Source: a virus. From it: a DNA stretch of 41,560 nt. The stretch spans positions 1-41,560 of the IMG/VR virus record IMGVR_UViG_3300025151_000093. The stretch is one strand, 5' to 3'. Shown piece after piece: positions 22,351-33,000 of the stretch. The position numbers were made by a program, and so were the translations under genes. Each line of letters starts with the position of its first letter. Positions within the stretch are counted from its first letter, which is position 1. The notes under the pieces were generated by a model. That model did no database searches and was not told the DNA's origin. It saw nothing but the letters and a program-made list of their open reading frames with translations.

Positions 22351-24087
22351 TTACTTTTCTTCCCTTTCTGGCAATACTGTTGCAGGAACTATGCCTAGTT
22401 GCCAATTTTTTCTTAGTTTTTGTTGCCATTTAGGTGATAATGACTTCATTGTGTAATCTAAATACTTAGAATCTAAAACGCCTAATCCCATATTCTCTCT
22501 AATTGGGTCTATCAAACCCCTAGCTCTTCTTAATCTATTCATCATATCTACATTAGTCTTATAATTCATCCATGCTGAAGCACCTGCTTTATGTATTCCA
22601 GGCCCCATACTGAACATTTCTTGATACCCCATAGGAGGGCCAGAATCGAAATTAGGGTCATTGTAACCTAGCGTTCTTATTGGTTTCTCATCTAATCTAA
22701 CATCGCTGTGTAATCCAGCACCCCTATCCCAAGCTTTTGCAACAGCTTCATTTTTAATTCCATATTTTCTTATTTCATTTTGTGGTGGAACAGGATAACC
22801 AAGAGTTCTATGCAACTCCCTTATTCTTTCAATGTTATTACCAATAGTCATATTTTTATAATAAGTATCATTACCCATTGCTTCCATATCTTTCAATCTT
22901 TCTGGTATTGCTCTTGCTCCATGTGTTTTACTGGGATTTCCTGTTAAATCCCAAATTCTAAGTCCCCCTCCTGTTTGTCCTATTTTATAATACCTATCTG
23001 GGTTCTCTCTTGAAACTCTCTCAATAGCATCTATTGCTTCACCTGGGCTATTATATTTTATCTGCATAGCGTCAGAAAAATGTTCTCCTTTAAATCCACT
23101 TGGAGTACCTAAATCTATATCATGCATTAATCCTTTTTGAGAAAGGTATTGCAATTGATTTTTAGTATTTTTTTTATCTACTACATTTCTAAAACCACCC
23201 ATTCCTCTTATTTGACCTAAGTGATAATCCATTGGTATGTTGTCACCTAGTTTATCTACAAACCAAGGATAGTCATCACCTTGACTTTCTAAGCGTTTTA
23301 AAAAATCACTATGGTCAATAACTTCAGGTGTTTTTGTAAGTGGATTATAAACGACCTGCTTATCAAACCCTGCTAAATTACGAGCTTTCATTTGTGCATC
23401 ATCTAAAGCTTTTTTGGATACTAATTGCTTAGGAGTTAAAGTTAATTTTTTCTTAGTATCTTTTATTGTTCCTTTAAATAAGTCAAAATTACGTGGAGTA
23501 CTTGAAACTACTGTATGTCTAGGTATATTTACATTTCGAGGCTTTACAGAAACGTTATTATAATATTCATATTCTTTTGGAACATATGCTAATGATGCAT
23601 TTTCTGCTGGCATAACTTTTTTAGGTGTACTTAAAACTGCTCCACCTAATAACCCAAGTATTGGATTATTCATAGCCACAGCATCTGTAGCAACACTTGC
23701 TACTGCACCACTAGGCGAAGGATATACTTCTGTGGGAATTAACCCTTCTTGCAATGGAACAAGATTACCATATTCGTCAAAGGCAGTACTTCTGCCTGTG
23801 GTATTGTTAGATATATAATTTTTAGGTTCTTGCGGTGAGTCATATAAGGGATTGTGGTCAATACGTTTACCTTTCGACTTAAATTTCACACCAATACTTT
23901 TAAGTAAATCTCTGTAGTATTTTGCTTCTTTAAGATTCATTGGTCCAGTATCTATTAAAGCACTTTCCAGTTTGTCAATGAAACTAGGCTTATATTGCTT
24001 TGTGCTAGAGCTATTGTCAGTATGTGTTGGGAGATTTTGCACTACTTTAGTAGAGCTTGGCGTTACTGTATTAAATTGATTCTTCAT
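22351..24087 (-). CDS. Large protein of unknown function downstream of the giant gene (putative virion protein)
   Basis: A 578-residue protein overlapping the giant gene by 17 bases, so the two are probably made together. The N-terminal 200 residues are low in structure, with a Gly/Ala/Val-rich hydrophobic patch 'AVAMNNPILGLLGGAVLSTP' (about residues 135-155). The C-terminal two thirds mix charged helices with motifs such as 'GGGLRIWDLTGNPSKTHGAR' and 'SMGPGIHKAGASAWMNYKTN'. I do not recognise it. Position and make-up suggest an internal or ejected partner of the giant protein. Confidence 0.6.
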   Translation of the reverse strand: MKNQFNTVTPSSTKVVQNLPTHTDNSSSTKQYKPSFIDKLESALIDTGPMNLKEAKYYRDLLKSIGVKFKSKGKRIDHNPLYDSPQEPKNYISNNTTGRSTAFDEYGNLVPLQEGLIPTEVYPSPSGAVASVATDAVAMNNPILGLLGGAVLSTPKKVMPAENASLAYVPKEYEYYNNVSVKPRNVNIPRHTVVSSTPRNFDLFKGTIKDTKKKLTLTPKQLVSKKALDDAQMKARNLAGFDKQVVYNPLTKTPEVIDHSDFLKRLESQGDDYPWFVDKLGDNIPMDYHLGQIRGMGGFRNVVDKKNTKNQLQYLSQKGLMHDIDLGTPSGFKGEHFSDAMQIKYNSPGEAIDAIERVSRENPDRYYKIGQTGGGLRIWDLTGNPSKTHGARAIPERLKDMEAMGNDTYYKNMTIGNNIERIRELHRTLGYPVPPQNEIRKYGIKNEAVAKAWDRGAGLHSDVRLDEKPIRTLGYNDPNFDSGPPMGYQEMFSMGPGIHKAGASAWMNYKTNVDMMNRLRRARGLIDPIRENMGLGVLDSKYLDYTMKSLSPKWQQKLRKNWQLGIVPATVLPEREEK

Positions 24088-27000
24088 CGTTTTTCTTCCT
24101 TATCATAGTTCCTAGTTTATGGACAGGAATTCCAAACATAAATTCAGCAGTCATTTCTGGCCTTTCTAATGTCATTATGGTACTTCGTGCTAATCTACCA
24201 AATGGTAGCATTGTCCAAGTATAGTAGTTTGCCCATCGTTCCCATTCTCCGTTTATCATTGCAGTCATTAATGGCATCCAATATCTATGTATAGGAGCAG
24301 TTGCTACTTGCAATGGTGCTAATATTGGAGAAGGATAAGCACTAAAAAACGCTCTTTCTCTTTCAGTTTTATCTCCAAATATCCAATCAGCAGTATCTTG
24401 TACATAAGACATTGGAGGAGGAAGAATGCTATCAAATAAAGAGCCAACAAAAACTTGAGCCAATGCAAAGGTAGATAAATCCATAATAGTTAATCTTTTT
24501 AGCCTATCCATAGATTTCTTATCATTAAAGCCATATATTTTTGCTTGTTTATAAATATCTCTTCTAAAACGAATTGAATTCCACATAAAAGGCTGGAATC
24601 TTGTAAACACTTTTCCCATTGTAGAGCGAGAAACTGCTGGTCTATTAACGTTGTGATATAAAAACTGAGTAGCTTCTACCCCTTTTAATGCCATTCCTGT
24701 TAAATAAGGATGGTCAAAAGGCATATTAGGTATTATTTGACCTAGTGCTTCTCTTGCGTTTAAATAATGTGCTAAAAAAGCATCTGTACGCAAAGTTCTT
24801 TCTGACGCTCTCATAAACCAACCACCAGCAGATAATATAGAATCTGTTACTTGATATTTCTTAGCTAACTCCATTACTGTAGCATCAGTAACATCTCTTT
24901 TAGAAAAAACTTCTTTAAAGAATGGCTTTAGCTTTTTCACATCTAATCTTTTGTCCATCATAGCTTCATTGATATAGAAAGATTCTAATGCACCAATTTC
25001 AGCCACCCATCTATGTATGGTATTTCTATCAGTAATAGGCGTTCCGTCTTTTAACTTTGCTCCAGAAAATACATTACTAACTAACCATTTTACATCTCTT
25101 GCTCTTTTAAATTTGTTAATACCCATATTAGTGATAGTATTAGAACTACCACCTACTACGTTTCCTAAATATGTTTTAGGGTGAGCAAGTAGAGATATAA
25201 GAGATAATTTTGACTCATAAGCACCTATGTTATTTAGTATCTGATACAAGACTTGTTGTCTTGCTTTTTCAGACGTAGGTAACTCCATTCCAAATAACTT
25301 TGGAGCTTTAGGTGTTCCATGAAATTTCTTACTGACTCCTGGGATTGCCCATTTGTTTAATTGCTGTGATTTAGCATCTAGGTACTCTACCATATTTTGG
25401 TCAGATAATCGATATTCTAAATTTTGCAATGGATTAAATAAAGAGGTTCTAGTGCCATAATGTTTTTTTATTTTATTGTCTCTTTCAATTTTTCTTTTAT
25501 CCCATTCTTTTTGTATACCTTCTGGGGATTGTTTTATTTTTTGTTTAAGCTTTGCTCTTTCTGCAATAGTTAGGCCAGTATACTTTGTAGGTAATGCATT
25601 AGGTTTACCCATTAAACTACTAGCATACCTCCTCATTTCTTTAGCCCACATTTCTCCCATTTCAGGATTTTCTTTAACAAAAACATTATTTTGTTCGTAA
25701 TTATTAATAACCTTACGAAATGTCAACGCATTCATATTTTTAAATAAAGCACTTACCCATTGATTTGTATAAGATTCTAAGACTTCAAATCCATAACTAA
25801 AGTAAGGTACATGAGTATCGCCTCTTTGTCTTCCAGTCCCAGGTCTATATTCAGCGTTAATATCTTGCCATTGTTCTTTTCCCTTACGGAATTCAGCGTT
25901 TAGAAAATTTACAAGATAGTCAGATTGACCTGTGGCGTTTTCTACTCTCTGTCCAAGGTATAATTGATAGTCAGCATTTTGGCTTGCTAATTTAAGGTTT
26001 ATTAGATGTTCTTTTATTTTATTCCCAGATACACCCCATATACTTTGCTGTTGTTTAATAGGCATTTTGCCTGTAATTGCTTCTAGTTCTAGTTCTTTAA
26101 ATTGATAACGTCTAGGTATTTTATAAGCAGAGTCTTCTTTAACAGTTTTACCACCTTGAGTAAGGTCATTTACATAGTTTTCTAACTTAGCCTTAAGCCT
26201 TAATTGTTGTTCCTGCACCCAAGGTCTTAATTTTTTAGTATCGTGATGCATCTGAGGAAAGTATTCTGTATTAAACCCTTCTTTTCCTTCATTTCCTATT
26301 CTTCCTATACCAAAAAATTTATTAGCCTTTCTCCATTCTACTCTAATATTTTTAGCTTCTTCAGAATTAGATTTAATTTTTTTACTAAGTATATGTTCTT
26401 CTAATCCAATTTCATATTGTACTCTATTTAGTAATTCAGTACCCATAGGATTATTGCGATTTCCTAGCATTTTATGTAATGCATTAACACCGAATGTTTC
26501 AGCATTATCCATTACTTTTTTCTGGAAATTTTCTAAATCAAATCGCCCATTCTTATTGTAACGTATAAAATCATGTATAAGTAATCCATTTTTAGCCCAT
26601 TCTATATTTTCATCAATTCGTTTCCAGTCTATGCGTTCCCATTCACCATATTTATCTACAACTCCAGCACCTAAATAGCTTTCAAAAAAATTCTTTAAAA
26701 ACTCTCCTTGCTGTTCTTGTATATCTTTAATTATTTCTTCAGATGTTTTTTCAACAACTTTACCATTTCTAGTAATTTTAAACTTTTTTCCTTTATATTT
26801 ACTTTCCCATAATTTCAATGTTGAAGACCATTCTTGTTCATAAAAAGAAACATCTTCAGGTTTCCAAGCTCTATCACGATTCATTTTTTTTTGAGCAAAC
26901 ATAAATAAATCAGTAAATGTTTGAATACCATTTGGTATGGCCTCAAGTTCAGATTTAACACTTATCCCATTAAATAAAGACTCTACCATACTATTTTTAA

Positions 27001-30000
27001 TAGAGTCTTCCAGCTCTCTCATTTGTCCACCAACTTTTTGTATAAATGACATAGAAGATAATGGCACTTTTATAGTCGCTAAACCCATGTCTTTGGCATT
27101 ACGTACAGGAGTTTTCATTTTAAACAACAAATCAAGGTCATGCCCAGCTTGTTTTTTACCTACTGTATCTGGAAATAAAAAATCATATATCTTTTTTACT
27201 TTGCCAGTTGGATTAGTAGAATTAACCATTTCTTTTAAAAATCGGTTAAAATTTCTAACATCTTCCCATGTTGCCATTTTGATACTTGTTGGACCATCAC
27301 CTTGTACTGACTTCATATAAGTATATAAATCTTCAAATCTTAAAGTAGCACCATCAGGTAATGTTTTTAAACTCTGAGTAATACTTCGCAATACTTGAGG
27401 TATATCACTAGGTATGTCTCCAAAATGAGCTAGATATAAGTTATCAACTTCTCCTTCTGCTTTTTTTGCAATTTCAAGACCACCTAACTTATCTGGTTTA
27501 AATAATCTGTCTATTTCAACGTCAGCAATTCTTTCTGCGTCAATATTGCTTTCAATTTCTCCTAGCTTAGTGTCTTTTTTTGACTTTAATAAATAATTTG
27601 TAACTTCTCCAGTTATTTTATCTGTAGTAACAGAATTAAGTAAATCAAAAGTATCAGCATACCCTTTCATAAATTGAGCTTTTACTCTGTCAGGTATCGC
27701 ATCCATTGACCAGATAAATCGAGGTGTGCTGGTATTTTCGTATTGACTCCTAATACGCTCTTTTTCTGCTTTTAGTATTTCTACTGTATCTGTTTGACCT
27801 CTTTTTTCTGCTGTTGCTATTCTACCATTAAGGTTTCTAATTATTCCTTCTAGTCGAACTGGCTGTGGGCGTAAACTGCTCAATAAGTAATTGTAATAAT
27901 AATCAATTGCAACTTCAGGCTTTATTTTTAATTCTTTAGCTATTTTACTTATTTCAACTACGTCTTTTCTAATAAGCTTATTGGCTTCTTGCTCATTTTC
28001 AAACACTCTTTGGTTTTCATTTCTAAAAGTGTGGTTAAATTGTATTTTTACAGCCTCCGCTTGCCTTGCTATTATATCCCTTAGAATTAGAAATTTGCTT
28101 TCAGAAGCTGTCTTCGGTTGCTTGCCAGCTTGTATATCGTCTACTGCTTTTTGAATCTGTTTTGACCATTTTTCATTTTCCAGTATTTCAATATTATTAC
28201 CAGTAATTTGTTCGCCATTAACTATTCGATTAGCAATTTCATTTATACGTTCATAAGGTACTTGACCTTTTTTCTCAGTATACCCTGCATTTATTAATGC
28301 TTTATCTAATAACCTTCCTTTAGAATTAAGTTGTAAGGCACTCCATATGTCATAAGAATCATTTATTTTATATTCTTTTTCAACTCTAGCACTATATCTA
28401 GAAATAGGTTTTGTTGTAACCCCTGGCTCCATTCTTTCGTTGGTAAATAAATTGTTGAATGTTTTTTGTACGCTACTGCCAAATTCTCCTAACCTTTCTT
28501 CCAAAGGAGTTTTACCTTCTTTGTTTGGAGGCTCTAAAGCTTCCCATAAAAACTCCCTATATGGTTCCTTATCTTTTTTAGTAGCTCCTTTATCTGGTAC
28601 TTCGCTTAGCTTTTTTCCACTTTTAGTAGTGAAATCAGAGTGTTTTAACATTGCCTTGTATACCGCTTTATAGTCAATATGATAATACAAAGGCATTATT
28701 CTGAGGTTTTTTCTAGTAATATAATTAAGTACGTCTTTATCTCTTAATAACTCCCTACTTAATAGTCGTATAGATTCTCTGTATGTTTCGTAATTAAAAT
28801 GCCTTAATGGGTCAATGTTCATTTCGTTTTGTGATATTTTATGGGCAATATCAACGATAGAACTCATTGTTTTTGGTTCACCTTGAAATGGCCTTGTTGC
28901 TTCTTGTATTTCGGATATGCTAAATGCTCTGTTGTTTTCATAATCATATCCATAAAGCTTTCTATTCAATTCGTGAAGGTGTTTATATTCTAAAGTATTT
29001 TTAAGGTCCTGTAATGTGCCTTCCCTTGGCTTAGCTCTTGTATCTTTAGGAATAAACGTAAGTTTTTCAAAAGCAGATTGAGTAACAATTTGTATTAATT
29101 CTTGAGGGTTAGCCATATTATAATAATTAGCACTATCTGCTGTTCTACTATGTGCTTCTGTGGCTACTACATAATACCCATCGTCTTTATATAATTGCTT
29201 TTCACTAGTTTTTCCTACAAGCGTACCTATTATTTTTGTTTTTCCTTCTTTATTCTCCCTATAAACATCAATGCTTAATTTGCCTTCTTTATTAGTAATA
29301 ACATCTGCTAAAACATTTTGTAGAAATGATTTTGCATTAACAATTCTTTCTAAGCCTTTTTTTCCTTCATAGGCACTCATTCCTGTCTTACGTAAAGAAC
29401 CTGGAGACCATTGCCCTAAAGGATTGTTATTTACAAAATCCGAATCTTCTTTAGAGACTTCACTTTTAAACAGCTTATTCATCTTTTCTGCCTTATTCTC
29501 AAAGAAAATACTTTTACTTTTATTTCCTACTTTTTTTGCTCTTTCTAAAAAATCGTCATTTTTGACTAAATCATTTATGTATTTTTCAGGTAAACCCTGA
29601 TAAAAGAACACTTTATCACCATCTACGTCTGCACCGTCTATGTAAAAGTGGTCTCTACCCCTCATGTAAACACCCCAATCAGCTAAATCAACATCGTTTT
29701 TTACAAAGCCATCAAATAATAGGCCTCTTGTACCTGAAATAGCATTAGCTGGAACTCTCATAACTGCAAACATCAGTTTTCCTCTCATCCTTGCTTTTAC
29801 GTGAGGGTCTTTTTCAGCCTTAAATTCTTTCCAAGCGTCTTCTAATTTTATTTCGTTATCTGTTCCTAACCATTTTACTTTCATTTTCCTATGGCTATTC
29901 CCAATTTTAAAATGCCCAACTTTTCTTTTTATAAGCTTACCATCTTCAAAAAATTCATATGTTGTATTCTTTTTAATACCGCCAGTTATAGATTCCATTA

Positions 30001-33000
30001 CTGGGTCTACCCCAGCTACCCAACCACTTCCAGAGTTTTTCCACTCAGGGTTGGTAAATTTATTCATACGATAAATATGAACTGATTTTTCATATAGACT
30101 ATTATTTATTACAGCAGATACAGCATTATAACCAGTACTTCGGTACCATCGTTCAAAATTATTAGCATATTCTCTTAGCTCCTCATATACAGTACCTTCA
30201 AATTCTTCTGTCTTTTCCATATCTTTAATCTTTTTAAAGATTTCGAGGTTTAATTCTTTATGTAATTTGTGATTTGTATCATTTATAACTGTAATAAAGT
30301 CTTTATCTCCAAGCTCTGATACTTTAAAACCTTTAGGTGGTAATGCATCAGGATTATCCTTTAAAGATTTCATATAGTTACTTGCAACTTCAGAGCCATT
30401 AATTACATCATAATGAATTGCATCCATAAAATCTCGATAACCTTGATTGCTCATTGTTAGCTTATCGAAAAAAGAATGCATTTGTTTTTTTATAGTAGTA
30501 GGCTTTGCTGAGTGTTTGTCTCCGTATACACCAAAGCTTATCCTAAAATCTTCAATATTCATCTCTAAAGAAGGTTTATCGTAGCCTTTTATTTCGTATT
30601 TACCATTCTTCTTAGCCTGACCTTTATAAACCTTTGTCCCTTTTGGCATAGCTTTAATTGCAGAAGTCACTACTATCATTGAATTTTTACTAGGCATTGC
30701 ATCGTTGTACGCTTTAGCCCCAGGATGAACTCCTCCTTTTATTAAGAACAGACTCCCATCTGGCATTGTAACTGCTACTGCTGGCTTCATATGGGACATT
30801 TCAGTCCCCTTAAATCCATTTGCTTCCATAAATCTTTTATATAAATCAGAATGCATAACTAACCAACCATCAATCTTACTTTCCCACGCTTGCTCAATTA
30901 CTTTTCCATTTTTATCTACTGTCCAAAATGTTTCAGGCTTTTTGCCTTCTACGTTTAGCCATTGCCCAATCCTTTTACCAGTACTACTGAGTTTACCTAA
31001 TAAATTTGCCTCAGCTTCTATAGCTATAATGTTTATTTTATCAGTACCACCAGTTAAGTCTTTGAAAAACTTTCTATCTTGTTCGTAAAATGACTTAGAT
31101 GACAATAATGCTTCACGCTTAACTCGAGCTATTGCACTTTTAAAATTCCAGTTTTTTTCGTATAAATAATTAGACTTAAATGCTTTATTGTATAGATTAC
31201 GTAATCCTTGACTTTTAATAAGATTTGCATCTTTTTTTAGATTATAACCCATGGTTTCAAGCCATATATTAAAATCTTTTTCTATGTATTTATTAAGTAG
31301 GTCTTTAGTAATAACCTTAAGGTCGGCATTATCTACAACTTCTTTGACAATAGTTTTTAATTCAATTTTATTCGTTTCAGGATGATATTCATAGATTCTT
31401 TCTACGCCATTATCTTTTTTAGGTATTTTAAGGTATTGATTTTTTTTGTTTAAATTTTCAGTAATACGAAACCAGTCTCCTTTCGACATAACCATTTCGT
31501 ATTCTTTTGTACTACTATTCCAAACTTTTTCGTATGGCTTTAACGTAACGTATGAATTACCACGTTGGTCAACAACTTCTGAGAATTCTCTTACAGTAAC
31601 CTCATCCCCCCAAATTTTTTCATGTATTTTTTCATCAGAAGACCTTGGTTCACGACCTGTTATCTTTTTCTTTATAGCATTAAAACCCCATATCATTTTT
31701 GTTTTCTTATCCGTTTTGTTAAAACTAATAACAGGTCTTATAATGCCTTGCGATAACCTTGTAAACATTTGAGTTAAACTGTTTTCCATTTCAGAAGTAA
31801 TTCTAATGCCAGGGAACTTATCTTGAACAATTTTTATATACTCCTGCACCATACCTTTTACAGGGATAAATCGTGTATCTTGCTTACCAGCTTCAGTTCT
31901 AGGTATTAATTCATTATATGTTTTAACTGCGTGTTCTAATACATCGTTTTTGTCGTAAATATCTGTTTGTTTTTGTAGCTGATTAAGAAAACGCTTTATA
32001 ACTGGTTCAACTACAAGTTCAGGTTGGTCTGATATTATAGTTTCCTCTGCTTTTAGTATATCTTGTGCAGTTGTTTCTATTTTTTCTTGAGGTATATTTT
32101 CAAAATATTCTATAATTCTTTTTTCTAATGGCTCTACATAGCCTTCTTTAACTTCAGAAAGTTCTTCAGGAGTAAGTTTATCTACTATTTTCTGCTGACT
32201 ATCTTCTAGTTTTTCTTTAGGGTCACGTATTTTTTTCAATAAACCTTCAGTTATAATCCTAAGATTTAAGTCTTTTGCATATTGTTTAGGCACTACTTCC
32301 ATTAGCTCAGCTTGTACTTGAGCAATCTCAAAAGGCTCTAAATCTTCGGTCTTTTTATTAACCTCCTGTGCTTTTCTTTCTAATGCTTCATTGTATGGCT
32401 TTAATATTTCTCTTGATAGTATAACACTAGGCAAAGAATCATCTGTTTGAAGAGCTTCTCCTTTAAATCTATCCCAAAAGTCTCCAATGTAATTCGTGTA
32501 CTTTTCTCTTACCATTTCTTGAGATTCTAAAGGAAGTTCCTTGAATTCTTTTGACTCAAGCATATTCCTTCTTTCTGTAAAATCTTTTTGGAACCCACCT
32601 TCTTCATTTCTTTTTTCGTAACTATTAAAAAACTCAGATGCTTTCTTTTCTCTTACTCCATGAGCACCATACCCAAAAAAAGCACCTAAGGAATATTCAT
32701 AAATTTGAGTAGCAGTTGGTGCACCTTGCATAGTAGCCATTCCGCCTTGAAAAATAGAGCCTAATGCACCTCTAAATATTTGACCTCTGTTATTATATAA
32801 CGTTTCTGAAAATTGCTTTGAATGCTCCCAAAGCTTACGTTTCCCAACTTCTCTTACAACCTTATTAGGATGTTGTACCATGTTACCAACACGTACAAAG
32901 TTTCCTAAACCTCCAAAAAATCCTCCAGCTACAGCACCAAATATTAAATTATCTACTTCATTATCCTCACCATCCCACATCCCACTTACAGCACTTGCTA